Origin: Acidobacteriota bacterium
Lineage (GTDB): Bacteria; Acidobacteriota; Blastocatellia; Pyrinomonadales; Pyrinomonadaceae
Direction of reading: 5' to 3'
Length of the DNA stretch: 64,000 nt
NCBI GenBank assembly: GCA_016713675.1
Contig: JADJOS010000004.1
Location: 186,001-250,000, forward strand
Part shown: positions 29,056-38,170 of the stretch, piece by piece
How the letters are laid out: each line of letters starts with the position of its first letter
Position numbering within the stretch: the stretch's first letter is position 1
Program-made: the position numbers and the translations under genes
Notes under the pieces: generated by a model
Told to the model about the DNA's origin: nothing
The model's database searches: none
The model's input: only the letters and a program-made list of their open reading frames with translations

Positions 29056-30460
29056 GTACGCCGTTATTTGTAACGCTTCCGCCTACGCTCAGGTTGTTTG
29101 TCGTTACGGCACCTGTCGTCGGAGATTGAAGAGTACCTCCGCTGTCGATCGTGACGTTTAAGGCGACCGCACCTGCCGTGTCAACAGTTACTGTGCATCC
29201 CGACCCGATAGTCACATTGTCCGAAGCGGTCGGAACACTGCCGTCCGTCCATGTCGCTGTGTTGCTCCAGTCTCCACCTGCACCGGCACAACTGTCGCTA
29301 CCCGCAGCATTCGTCGCCTGACTGCCGGAAATACTGCTGCTCGACGCACCTTCGGTTGCCGCATATACCTGATAGAAATATGTGGTTCCGGGAATCAATC
29401 CCGTATCGTTGAATGAGGTCGCATCTGCTGCGGTCTGAGCGAGAAAACTGAAGTTGATGCCGTCCGTCGATCGATTGATGGCGTAAGCGGCTTCGTTAGT
29501 CGCGTTGTCCGTCCAGTTCAACTGGATGGATGTTTGAGTGACCGGAGCAAAGGTCAGACCTGTAGGTGCAACCGGAACGTTGGGCGTGAAGATATAGCTC
29601 TTTCCCGCAGGAATGCCCGGCAAATTCGTATTGTTAACTACCGCATATGACACCGTGTCGTCAGAAACGGTGATCGATGCAAAGTTGGTCGCCACGCCGG
29701 CTTGCAGTCCGACAGAAGCACCTAGATCGGTCGCTGTAGAAGGAAGAACATCCGCACCATAAACGAATTGGATACGGCCTGGGTTACTTGCCGCCGCAGA
29801 TTCGAATAACCACATTTGGAATACGCCGTTGGCGGTGCCGGATCCGCAAGATCCTTCACGCGGGATCTCCATGTTGAACCACTCAACGATCAGCTTTCGG
29901 TTCGGAGCAGAACCCGTAACCTTATAGTGCACCTTGCCGGTCGCACCGGTACAGAGGTCCTCAAAATACGGAGCGATCTTTGGAGCATTGGTAACCGTGT
30001 CTAATCCGCTGGTACTGTTATTGAACGCTGTTGTGACAGCGGTCGATCCAAGTCGTGCCAAGCCGTTAGCACCGACTGAAAATTGACTGTAGCGAACCCC
30101 GTCGTACCAAAAATCAAATCCGATATTGGTCACCGCAGATACCGTATCGTCCTGACTTGCCGCAACAAGTTGAGTCGACCCCACTGAAATGTCATCAAGG
30201 GCAACACCGGTCGCCACCGAGTATGCATATGTTCCTGCCGTTATAAGGTCCGCAGAGCCGAGGTCGCCGCCCGCTTTGGAAATGAATGGAAACAGATCTT
30301 CATTGATCTCCGCGGCCTGCATTTTGACTTGAGCAGATGAAATATCAGAATTCTCGATCGGCTGCACCAGATCCTGAGCATTAATTGCAAAGGACGCTGC
30401 GATGATCGCGAAAATGAAAAATACGGCCGTAAAACGAAATGACATCTGGTTCTGTAACAT
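28910..30460 (-). CDS. N-terminal part of giant surface protein 3 (signal peptide, FN3 domain)
   Basis: Start at ATG 30460 with AGGAG five bases upstream. The signal peptide is M-S-F-R-F-T followed by AVFFIFAIIAASFAINAQ. A domain of about 230 residues follows (TNIGFDFWYDGVRYSQFSVG). Then comes a fibronectin type III domain (T-G-L-T-F-A-P-V-T-Q-T-S-I-Q-L-N-W-T) at about 275-370 and a beta-strand repeat start (NVTIGSGCTVTVDTAGAVAL). Real sequence ends at about 28995 where the frame slips; the last 25 residues of this frame are spurious. With the two following frames the gene would be about 2,970 codons. Confidence 0.8.
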   Translation of the reverse strand: MLQNQMSFRFTAVFFIFAIIAASFAINAQDLVQPIENSDISSAQVKMQAAEINEDLFPFISKAGGDLGSADLITAGTYAYSVATGVALDDISVGSTQLVAASQDDTVSAVTNIGFDFWYDGVRYSQFSVGANGLARLGSTAVTTAFNNSTSGLDTVTNAPKIAPYFEDLCTGATGKVHYKVTGSAPNRKLIVEWFNMEIPREGSCGSGTANGVFQMWLFESAAASNPGRIQFVYGADVLPSTATDLGASVGLQAGVATNFASITVSDDTVSYAVVNNTNLPGIPAGKSYIFTPNVPVAPTGLTFAPVTQTSIQLNWTDNATNEAAYAINRSTDGINFSFLAQTAADATSFNDTGLIPGTTYFYQVYAATEGASSSSISGSQATNAAGSDSCAGAGGDWSNTATWTDGSVPTASDNVTIGSGCTVTVDTAGAVALNVTIDSGGTLQSPTTGAVTTNNLSVGGSVTNNGVLDFSTNADTSGAILTFVFAGAECYFWRNRCYHRRPCDHGCKGCNRFNS

Positions 30461-30617
30461 ATTTGCTCCTAAGTCAGTGACCCGCTCCTATTTGTGAACT
30501 TGCAGTTTTAATTGGTTATGGAAGAACAGCTATCTGTCGATAAATCCTAAACGAAATCGTGGGTCAACCGCCCAGCCATCAACCAAAAGGTAAATTTTTA
30601 AAATACGAATTACGGCG

Positions 30618-30645
30618 ATTATATACACTTTCGCGTCAATGTCAA
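30618..30645 (-). promoter_or_regulatory. Consensus sigma-70-type promoter of giant gene 3
   Basis: Perfect TTGACA (30645-30640), 16 bp, perfect TATAAT (30623-30618) on the minus strand. The predicted leader is about 150 nt. Confidence 0.85.
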
Positions 30646-30684
30646 GACTTTCGGTTGTGAAGAATGATCAACCTCGACGCTAAG

Positions 30685-30727
30685 AAAAAACCGCTAACCA
30701 TAACTTTCGTTATGATTAACGGTCTTT
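30685..30727. terminator. Terminator after atpC
   Basis: Stem CCGCTAACCATAAC/GTTATGATTAACGG (30691-30704 with 30709-30722, 12 of 14 pairs), TTTC loop, T6 on the minus strand and TCTTTT on the plus strand. It separates the atp genes from giant gene 3. Confidence 0.85.
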
Positions 30728-30779
30728 TGCTAATCTGACGATCTCTTCTACGAACTTGCTGTATGATCTCCGTATTGGA

Positions 30780-31181
30780 CTATTTACCCGCTGCCAATTG
30801 TATTCGAACATTCGCAGCTTCGATCTGGTTTCGTGCGAACTCAGTGTCTTCGATTGCGCCCGCGGCTACCGCAGCAAATGCCTTTTCAGCTGCTTCTTTG
30901 TCAGCTTTCGCTTCGGCTACGTCGATATCTTCAGCCGCAAAGGCCGTATCTGCAAGTACAGACACATTATTACCGTTGACTTCAACAAATCCACCGGAAA
31001 TAGCAAGCTTGTCGCTCGCTCCTTTGGAAGAATATGTCAATATTCCAGGTTTTAATGCAGAAATAAGCGGAGCATGATTCGGCAAAATGCCTGCTTCGCC
31101 AGTCGCTGTCATCACCGTCACCGAATCCACTTCGGCGTCAAAAACACGCTTTTCAGGAGTTACAATTTCTAATCTAAGCAT
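30780..31181 (-). CDS. atpC: ATP synthase F1 epsilon subunit
   Basis: A 133-residue epsilon subunit, part of the central stalk of the membrane-bound F1Fo ATP synthase. The N-terminal beta-sandwich is evident (LRLEIVTPEKRVFDAEVDSV, then G-E-A-G-I-L-P-N-H-A-P-L). A C-terminal alpha-helical hairpin rich in Ala/Glu/Lys follows (residues 85-130), which in this family can inhibit ATP hydrolysis. It lies 92 nt after atpD on the same strand and is likely co-transcribed. Length is normal for the family. Other atp genes are not in the window. Confidence 0.93.
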   Translation of the reverse strand: MLRLEIVTPEKRVFDAEVDSVTVMTATGEAGILPNHAPLISALKPGILTYSSKGASDKLAISGGFVEVNGNNVSVLADTAFAAEDIDVAEAKADKEAAEKAFAAVAAGAIEDTEFARNQIEAANVRIQLAAGK

Positions 31182-31273
31182 AATTGAGAATTGAGCAATG
31201 AAAATTGAGAATTGAAAACGAAGAACATGCGATCTTCAAATTTCAATTCTCCCCTTCCAATTTTCCATTACCG

Positions 31274-32785
31274 CTAAGCGGCAGCAGCCATCTTCTTCGC
31301 TTTCTCGCGAGCTTGCTCGATCGTGCCAACCATGTAGAACGACTGTTCCGGCATGTCATCGCATTTGCCTTCGAGGATCTCGCGGAAACCCTTGATCGTG
31401 TCTTCGACCTTCACATACTCCCCTTTGAGACCAGTGAACTGCTCACCAACAAAGAAGGGCTGTGAGAAGAAACGCTGGATCTTACGGGCACGCGCCACTG
31501 TCTCTTTGTCGTCTTCGCTCAATTCATCAAGCCCAAGAATCGCGATGATGTCCTGCAGATCCTTATAACGCTGAAGGATCTTCTTTACCGCCTGTGCGGT
31601 ATTATAGTGATCTTCACCAACGATCTGCGGATCGAGAATACGTGAGTTCGAAGCGAGCGGATCGACCGCCGGGTAAATGCCCAATTCCACGATCTGACGC
31701 GACAGAGCCGTAACAGCATCAAGGTGAGCAAACGTCGTCGCAGGTGCCGGATCAGTATAGTCGTCGGCGGGCACGTAAACGGCCTGGATCGACGTAATAG
31801 CACCGGTCTTGGTCGAAGTGATGCGTTCCTGCATCTCGCCCATTTCTGACGCAAGCGTCGGCTGGTAGCCCACAGCAGACGGCATACGTCCGAGAAGTGC
31901 TGATACTTCTGAACCTGCCTGCGTAAAGCGGAAAATGTTGTCGACGAAGAAAAGCACGTCATTCCCTTGGTCGCGGAAATACTCTGCTACAGTAAGGCCT
32001 GACAAAGCAACACGAAGACGTGCTCCCGGCGGTTCGGTCATCTGGCCGTAAACGAGCGATACTTTGGAACCTTTGATCTCGTCCTTATCAACCTTTGTAA
32101 GATCGAATTCGCCGGTTTTTTCCATGTGCTCGTTAAAAGCATCGCCGTATTTGATAACTTTCGACTCGACCATTTCGCGGAGCAGATCGTTCCCCTCACG
32201 CGTACGCTCACCCACACCGGCGAATACCGAGAAACCGTCCGAACCGATCGCAACGTTGTTGATCAATTCCATGATCAAAACCGTTTTGCCCACGCCGGCA
32301 CCGCCGAACAGGCCGATCTTACCGCCGCGGAGGAACGGCTGCACAAGGTCAATGACCTTGATCCCCGTTTCGAACATTTCGAGCTGTGTCGATTGCTCGT
32401 CAAACGAAGGTGCGTGGCGATGGATCGATGATCTCGTTTCCGAGTTAACCGGGCCGAGTTCGTCCACCGGATCGCCGATCACATTCATCACGCGGCCCAA
32501 TGTCGCCCCGCCTACCGGCACCTGGATCGGGCCGCCGAGATCGATGACCTTCATCCCGCGGACCATACCATCGGTCGGAAGCATCGAAACGGCACGGACC
32601 CGGCCTTCGCCGAGGTGCTGTTGGACTTCGGCAACGACATCGATGTTCTCACCGTCAAAGCCTTCGCTCGTGATCCGCAGTGCCTGATAGATCGGCGGCA
32701 GATAATTGTTTGAAAATTCTACGTCAACGACCGGTCCGATGATCTGTACAACTGTCCCGACCTGTCCGCTTCCTTCATTAGCCAT
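31274..32785 (-). CDS. atpD: ATP synthase F1 beta subunit
   Basis: The catalytic beta subunit, 503 residues. It has the P-loop GGAGVGKT (about residue 155) and the segment F-A-G-V-G-E-R-T-R-E-G-N-D. The region DVLFFVDNIFRFTQAGSEVS contains the Walker B Asp, and PSAVGYQPTLASEMG follows. It is 30-40 residues longer than the enterobacterial protein. Most of the extra length is an insertion at about 215-245 (F-D-L-T-K-V-D-K-D-E-I-K-G-S-K), a type of insertion I also associate with Bacteroidota. Start ATG 32785 follows a GGAG at a rather long 14-nt spacing. The gene pair atpDC stands alone rather than in a full atp operon. Confidence 0.95.
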   Translation of the reverse strand: MANEGSGQVGTVVQIIGPVVDVEFSNNYLPPIYQALRITSEGFDGENIDVVAEVQQHLGEGRVRAVSMLPTDGMVRGMKVIDLGGPIQVPVGGATLGRVMNVIGDPVDELGPVNSETRSSIHRHAPSFDEQSTQLEMFETGIKVIDLVQPFLRGGKIGLFGGAGVGKTVLIMELINNVAIGSDGFSVFAGVGERTREGNDLLREMVESKVIKYGDAFNEHMEKTGEFDLTKVDKDEIKGSKVSLVYGQMTEPPGARLRVALSGLTVAEYFRDQGNDVLFFVDNIFRFTQAGSEVSALLGRMPSAVGYQPTLASEMGEMQERITSTKTGAITSIQAVYVPADDYTDPAPATTFAHLDAVTALSRQIVELGIYPAVDPLASNSRILDPQIVGEDHYNTAQAVKKILQRYKDLQDIIAILGLDELSEDDKETVARARKIQRFFSQPFFVGEQFTGLKGEYVKVEDTIKGFREILEGKCDDMPEQSFYMVGTIEQAREKAKKMAAAA

Positions 32786-33004
32786 TATTAATCAATATGC
32801 TCCTCTAATTAGGTAAAATATCGTGATATTTACAAAGGAGTAAGAATATCATACCGCCCGAATCGTGTGCAAAGCGGCCAAGCTAATTGGGCGCCGCCCG
32901 AGGTTGTTAAATTATAAGCCGCGGGACGGTTCACTCGGCTGAAATCCTATAAGCTTTCCCCGCTCAATAGCTTACAGGCACACGCTCAACATTCTGTTCC
33001 AGCT
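32786..33004. other. Intergenic region upstream of atpD and of copy B of the conserved element
   Basis: This is the first part of a 578-bp gap between the divergent atpD and phoH genes. It should hold the atpD promoter, but no consensus pair stands out. A GCGGGACGG at about 32932 recalls the GGGAC sites flanking the conserved element. From 33139 to 33363 nothing more is recognised; the open frames at 33004-33315 and 33073-33324 look random. Confidence 0.4.
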
Positions 33005-33138
33005 TGTCCCGCACCTGTCCCGCACCCATAGCGGGACATATAACCTCTGTGTTTTCAACATTTTACAACACTTTACACCCCATTCTTACTGGCGTTTCCC
33101 CCATTTTTCTGAAAACGTACATTACAATGTCTTACAGC
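33005..33138 (+). repeat. Copy B of the three-copy conserved intergenic element
   Basis: TGTCCCGC at 33005 and 33016 (11 bp apart), inverted GCGGGACA at 33031-33038, then TATAACCTCTGTG and TTTTCAACATTTTACAACA. The distal landmark ATGTCTTACAGC is at 33127-33138, about 12 bp further out than in copies A and C. The middle is more diverged than in A and C. It points toward phoH, whose coding region starts about 225 bp downstream. Confidence 0.65.
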
Positions 33139-33363
33139 ACCCGAGTCGCACTGTGTACAGGACATTGTACCATATTCGCAACACTCCTCCCACACTTTTC
33201 TTTGCGTTTGGCCGAAAATAGTCCACGATGCAAGGGCTTTGGTTGCTGCCGAAAAACTTGTTGCAGTGCCCCGATCCGAGGCACAGATTTGTTTGACACT
33301 AATTGTTTGTTTTAGTAGCCTCACTGTTATAGAAACTAGCTCCGACTCGCAAAATAACTAAAT

Positions 33364-34342
33364 TTGAGCAACCTCAAAAAACTAGAACTACCACCCCAAG
33401 GACTCAACACGCTGTTTGGCGTTCAGGATCAAAACCTCAAGTATCTCGAATCTATCTTCGACGTGACCATCGGTTCGCGCGGGAATGAGTTTCAGATCGA
33501 TGGTGACGAAGCCGATATCGCGACGGTCGAGCAGATACTGGACGATTTCGAAGAGCTTTTCAACGGGCGGCAATGTTTTCAGTGATAAAGAGCTGCGGGA
33601 CGCTTTCAAACAGATCGCCGAGGACCGGACCTACCGACTGACGGACCACTTTCTAAAAGCACGTTTCAATCCAACCGGCAAGAAACAGGTCGCACCGAAA
33701 ACCGCGAATCAACGCAAATATCTCGACGCGATCGCTGCCAATGACCTCGTATTTGGCATCGGTGTTGCGGGAACTGGGAAGAGTTACCTCGCAGTTGCAA
33801 TGGCGGTTGATGCGTTGTTCAAAAAACAGGTCAGCCGCATAGTGCTTACTCGTCCCGCAGTCGAAGCTGGCGAACGGCTTGGCTTTTTGCCCGGCGATCT
33901 ACAGGAAAAGGTCGATCCCTACTTAAGGCCGCTTTACGACGCGCTTTTCGATCTGGTCGACGCTGAAAAGGTCACGAAGATGCTCGAAAAGCGTATCATC
34001 GAGATCGCTCCGCTCGCATTTATGCGTGGCCGAACGCTGTCTGACGCGTTTATCATTCTCGACGAGGCTCAAAACACGACGAGCGAGCAGATGAAGATGT
34101 TCCTCACCCGCATCGGCCCGGGTTCAAAGGCCGTCGTCACCGGCGACAAAACCCAGATCGACCTCCCCGGCCATCAACGCTCAGGCATCAAGGAAGCCGA
34201 AGCCATACTGCAAGACATCGAAGGCATCGCCTTCGTCCACTTCACCGATCAGGACGTTGTTCGGCACAGGCTGGTGCAGGCTATCGTGCAAGCATATGAT
34301 GCACATTCGGCAAAAAATCAATCAGATGATCGACGTAATTAA
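33364..34342 (+). CDS. phoH: PhoH-family ATPase, frameshifted near 33567
   Basis: PhoH proteins are cytoplasmic P-loop ATPases, often beside ybeY and linked to RNA metabolism. The N-terminal KH-like part (LPPQGLNTLFGVQDQNLKYL) is in one frame from a TTG at 33364. The ATPase part runs in a second frame from about 33572 (V-F-S-D-K-E-L-R-D-A-F, then GIGVAGTGKSYLAVAMAVDA with the P-loop, and FIILDEAQNTTSEQMKMFLT with Walker B). One extra base in CGGGCGGC (33564-33571) joins them as F-N-G-G-N-V-F-S. Removing it gives 325 residues, normal for the family. No nearby ATG fits the KH-like part, so the TTG start is used. The 3' end overlaps ybeY by 17 bp. Confidence 0.9.
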
Positions 34343-34751
34343 TCTGCAAAGAAAGATTCCGGTTGATCTCGACGATTACCGAACATTCGCTAATGGAATT
34401 AGCGCGAAGATTTTCGAAAACCAAGGGCGGAAATTTGCAATTGCATTGATAAACGACAGCCGCATGAAACAGCTCAACGAACTGTTTCGCGGCAAAAAGA
34501 CAACTACCGACGTTCTCTCATTCCCGCACGAACCCGACGAATTTGAACCTGACAAGGATAATCTCGGTGACATTGTGATCTCGGTCGAGCAGGCTCAAAA
34601 GCAGGCTGCAGAAAATGGCCTGACGCTCGAGGGTGAGATCAAACAGCTTATCCTCCACGGCCTGCTGCACCTCTGCGGGTACGACCACGAAACCGATAAC
34701 GGCGAAATGAATGCCCGCGAATTGGAACTCCGCGAACAACTAGATATTTGA
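34326..34751 (+). CDS. ybeY: Endoribonuclease YbeY
   Basis: A 141-residue metal-dependent RNase involved in 16S rRNA 3'-end maturation and ribosome quality control. The zinc motif H-G-L-L-H-L-C-G-Y-D-H gives the three His ligands (H-x3-H-x5-H). T-T-T-D-V-L-S-F-P-H, typical of the family, lies upstream. Start ATG 34326 is chosen because earlier in-frame codons belong to the phoH tail. The 17-bp overlap with phoH suggests translational coupling. The phoH-ybeY pair is widely conserved. Confidence 0.93.
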   Translation: MIDVINLQRKIPVDLDDYRTFANGISAKIFENQGRKFAIALINDSRMKQLNELFRGKKTTTDVLSFPHEPDEFEPDKDNLGDIVISVEQAQKQAAENGLTLEGEIKQLILHGLLHLCGYDHETDNGEMNARELELREQLDI

Positions 34752-34843
34752 ACTAGGTATTTGATCATCTTCTCCGTATTCAGTCTCAATCGAGTTAGAT
34801 ATCCGTTCCATCATTTTCTGTGTTAATCTGTGGCGAATGCGTT

Positions 34844-36354
34844 ATGAGTGATACGACAAGATCCGCCGACCCTTGTGTAATGGTCATCTTCGGTGCGACC
34901 GGTGACCTTACCAAACGCAAGCTGCTGCCGGCACTGTACAATCTCGCGAAAGAGGATTTCCTGCCGCATACATTTGCGATCATTGGCGTCGGGCGTCAGG
35001 AAATTACGACCGAAGATTTTCGTGCTCAGGTGCTGGCCAATTATCACGAGTTCCTGCCTCATCCGCCGGATGCGAAACTGCTCAAGTGGTTCGAGGAACG
35101 CGTCTATTACACGGGCGGTGATTTTGACGAGGACAAAAAGCTGTTTGGCGACCTGAAAGCCATGATCGGCGACGTTTGTACTGCACATCAGATCCCTGAA
35201 AACTACTTCTTTTACCTCGCAACGCCGCCCGCCCTGTTCGCCGACGTGACCGGAAAGATAGTAAAAAGCGGCCTCGGAAAAGAGGAGAACGGCCATTGGC
35301 GTCGCTTCATTTTCGAGAAGCCCTTCGGTCACGATCTGGAATCGGCCAAGACCTTGAACGCCGATCTTCTCAAGCTCATTGACGAACATCAGATCTACCG
35401 CATCGATCACTACCTCGGCAAAGAAACGGTCCAGAACATACTAGTTTTCCGTTTCGGAAACAGTATATTCGAGCCGATCTGGAATCGTAATTACATCGAC
35501 CACGTGCAGATAACTGTCGCCGAAAAGCTTGGAGTGGAGCTTCGCGGCGGTTATTACGACTCAGCCGGGGCGTTGCGCGATATGATCCCAAATCACATCC
35601 TGCAGCTCGTCACACTGACCGCGATGGAACCGCCCGTCTCATTCGAAGCAAATGCCGTTCGTGACGAGCAGTCAAAGATCCTACACGCTATTCAGCCATT
35701 CGCGCCGAAGATGTGCTTCGCCGCAGTGTTCGCGGTCAATATGGCGAGGGCACGATCGACGGCAAGGCCGTTCCCGGCTATCGAGGCGAAGAAAAGGTCG
35801 CACCATTCTCCAACACCGAGACTTTCGCCGCACTCAAATTATCGATCGACAACTGGCGTTGGGCCGACGTGCCGTTCTATATCCGCACGGGCAAGCGAAT
35901 GCCGTCCAAACATTCGAGCATTATCATTCAGTTCAAGCGGGCACCTTTCGTTCTCTTTCGAGATACGTCGATCGAGCGCCTGACGACCAATCGGATCGTC
36001 ATCCACATCCAGCCGGACGAAGGCATCACGCTGCATTTCGGTGCCAAGATCCCCGGGCCGATCGTCAATATGGGCGCCGTCGATATGGACTTCAACTATC
36101 TTGACCACTTTGGCGAGCAGGTAAGCACGGGCTACGAACGCCTGCTGTTCGATTGCATGATCGGCGATGCCACGCTCTTTCAGAGAGCTGATATGGTAGA
36201 AGCAGGCTGGAGCATTGTCACGCCTGTTCTTGACGTTTGGAAAGCACTGCCCGCGAGAGCCTTTCCGAATTACGCCGCCGGCTCGTGGGGACCGTCCGAT
36301 TCCGATGCGATGCTCGAGCACGACGGCCGTGCGTGGAAGAACCTCGAAGATTAG
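34844..36354 (+). CDS. zwf: Glucose-6-phosphate 1-dehydrogenase, frameshifted near 35700
   Basis: This enzyme oxidises glucose-6-phosphate with NADP+ as the first step of the pentose phosphate or Entner-Doudoroff route. The N-terminal dinucleotide fold starts V-I-F-G-A-T-G-D-L-T-K-R-K. The active-site segment R-I-D-H-Y-L-G-K-E-T-V is present. After about 35700 the sense moves to another frame (Y-G-E-G-T-I-D-G-K-A-V-P-G-Y-R, then FYIRTGKRMPSKHSSIIIQF). A single missing base in CCATTCGCGCCGAAG joins the parts (I-Q-P-F-x-A-E-D-V-L-R-R-S-V-R-G-Q-Y-G). Repaired length is 503 residues, as expected. Start ATG 34844 (M-S-D-T-T-R-S) is preferred over an earlier start at 34820. Confidence 0.92.
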
Positions 36355-36411
36355 ACGACGCGATCACATAATCTTTTCTTTTCCCGGCCAACACTCTACA
36401 ATTAACCAAAT

Positions 36412-37728
36412 ATGGAAATTGAGATAGTCGTTGCCGTTATCATTCTGCTCGCATTGGTCTTCCTGGCGACGGTCGATATGGCGTTCTCTCACCTGTCAGA
36501 CGTCAGCCTGCGGCGCATATCGGCGGATGCTGAGCTGGCACAAAAACAAACATCTGCTCAGTTCCTTCGTGAGATCATCGACAATCGTGCGAGGTTCCGC
36601 TTTGCCCTATCGTCGGTCATTCAGATCCTCTTGATCTCGTTTGCCGTGCTGCTGACGATCATCGTACTTTCGTTTACGACCAGCCGAAACTGGCTGCTTT
36701 TCTTCGCACTTGTGATCGGTTTGGCGGCGACGGTGATACTTCGTCAGATCGTGCCGCGGCTTGTAGTCCGGAATAACACTGAGAAGAAGCTGCTCTTTTT
36801 GCTGCCCGCCGTGCGGCCGATCTATGCAATCGCGTCGATCATCGTCGAGCCTTTTGTCACTCGTTCCAACACCAAAGAGGCGAATCGCCTCGAAACGACC
36901 GCCTCGCCCGACGCTCAGGACGACCGTGACGACGACAACGACGACGATTTCCAAGCTCTGATGGAGGTCGGCGAGGCCGAGGGCATTATCGAGGAGGACG
37001 AACGTGCCCTGATCGAGACGGTCGTCGAATTCGGCGACACACGGGTCGGCGAGATAATGACGCCGCGGACCGAGATCGTGGCGCTTCCGATCGACGCGAC
37101 CGTTCGACAGGCACGCGATACGATCATCGCTGAGAAATTCTCACGTCTGCCGGTCTACCGCGACAGCATTGACAATATCGAAGGCCTGATCTACGTCCGC
37201 GACCTGCTCGTCTCCTGGTCCGAAGGCAAAGAGGACATGCCGGTCAACGAGATATTGCGCGACGCTCTGTTTGTGCCCGAGACCAAGACTGCCGACGAAC
37301 TGCTCAAATCAATGCAGAGCGGCCACGTTCAGATCGCGATCGTCATCGACGAATACGGCGGCGTCGCCGGCCTCGTCACGGTCGAGGACCTGCTCGAAGA
37401 GATCGTCGGCGAGATCGAGGACGAGGACAGCTCGCAGGAAGAGATCATCGAGATCGTCGAGGCCGGAGGCGGCCATTGGGACGTGCTCGGCTCGACCGAG
37501 GTCGACAAGATCGAACGCCTCGTCGATCTCGAACTCGAAGACGAAGACTACAACACGATCGCCGGCCTCGTCACCTCTGAGGCGGGCTACGTCCCCAAGG
37601 TCGGCGACAAACTAAACTTGCGCGGCCTCGACATCGAGATAATCAAGGCCGACGAAAAACGCATCCAACTACTCCGCCTACGAAAGGCGGTAGAGGACGA
37701 TGAAAGCGACAGCTCGTCCGACGCCTAA
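36412..37728 (+). CDS. CNNM-domain membrane protein with CBS pair and CorC domain
   Basis: A 438-residue inner-membrane protein of the TlyC/CorB-like group, thought to act in Mg2+/Co2+ homeostasis. The N-terminal CNNM (DUF21) region has hydrophobic segments at about 5-22, 62-90 and 95-112 (VIQILLISFAVLLTIIVLSF). An acidic linker follows (D-D-R-D-D-D-N-D-D-D). The CBS pair starts at G-E-I-M-T-P-R-T-E-I, and the second CBS holds GLVTVEDLLEEIVGEIEDED. The C-terminal CorC_HlyC domain ends the protein (G-Y-V-P-K-V-G-D-K-L). The old haemolysin label for the family is not evidence of toxicity. It starts 57 bp after zwf and may share its transcript. Confidence 0.88.
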   Translation: MEIEIVVAVIILLALVFLATVDMAFSHLSDVSLRRISADAELAQKQTSAQFLREIIDNRARFRFALSSVIQILLISFAVLLTIIVLSFTTSRNWLLFFALVIGLAATVILRQIVPRLVVRNNTEKKLLFLLPAVRPIYAIASIIVEPFVTRSNTKEANRLETTASPDAQDDRDDDNDDDFQALMEVGEAEGIIEEDERALIETVVEFGDTRVGEIMTPRTEIVALPIDATVRQARDTIIAEKFSRLPVYRDSIDNIEGLIYVRDLLVSWSEGKEDMPVNEILRDALFVPETKTADELLKSMQSGHVQIAIVIDEYGGVAGLVTVEDLLEEIVGEIEDEDSSQEEIIEIVEAGGGHWDVLGSTEVDKIERLVDLELEDEDYNTIAGLVTSEAGYVPKVGDKLNLRGLDIEIIKADEKRIQLLRLRKAVEDDESDSSSDA

Positions 37729-37765
37729 ACGAAATACCCATAATCTTCAAAGATCAAGCTATGAT

Positions 37766-37796
37766 CCGATTTCGTCCTGCAGGACAGCGAAATCGG
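37766..37796. other. Inverted repeat downstream of the CNNM gene
   Basis: CCGATTTCG (37766-37774) pairs with CGAAATCGG (37788-37796), and the loop contains TCCTGCAGGA. No T-tract follows. It may be a 3' stem that stabilises the mRNA, or a flank of the conserved element that begins 67 bp later. Confidence 0.4.
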
Positions 37797-37862
37797 CACG
37801 ATTTGCGTAAGTCATTGCTGCACAGGATGTTATAGCATTTCAGTTCAAAATCTGTCGCAACC

Positions 37863-38020
37863 TGTCCCGCTCTTGTCCCTCTCTTGTGCGTGACAAGTAA
37901 CCGGTGTGTTTTCAATACTTGCGAAGACCTTCTTTGCATTTTGCCACCATTTTCAAAAAAAAACGCAAGATTTTGTCATACAGCGTTTTATCTATGCAAC
38001 AGTTTATCAGATACCAGATG
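37863..38020 (+). repeat. Copy C of the three-copy conserved intergenic element
   Basis: TGTCCCGC at 37863 and TGTCCC at 37874 (11 bp apart), inverted GTGACA at 37890, then AGTAACCGGTGTGTTTTCAA. The far half has TTTTCAAAAAAAAACGCA, TTTTGTCATACAGCG, TTTTATCTATG and TTATCAGA, matching copy A almost base for base. It lies upstream of, and in line with, the peroxiredoxin gene at 38171, inside a 440-bp gap. The remaining part of the gap (38021-38170) carries the peroxiredoxin leader. Confidence 0.75.
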
Positions 38021-38170
38021 CACATTCAAGGAGTTTTTCACAGAATGGAGCAGACTCCGGCATCTATTCGCCAAGCCCTATCGGTTCCGATCAGCAGCGT
38101 TTGGTCAGGATGTCTGTTCAACACGAATAGCGATTTGATATACTCGACCTATATCAATGGAGGTAATGTT

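Noticed and set aside
33004..33315. 103-codon plus-strand frame in the atpD-phoH gap
   Set aside because: It runs through copy B of the conserved non-coding element, and the Cys/Thr-rich product resembles nothing.
38060..38140. Sigma-70 promoter before the peroxiredoxin gene
   Set aside because: A TATACT near 38137 is a fair -10, but the only -35 candidate (TTCAAC) matches three of six bases, so it was not called.
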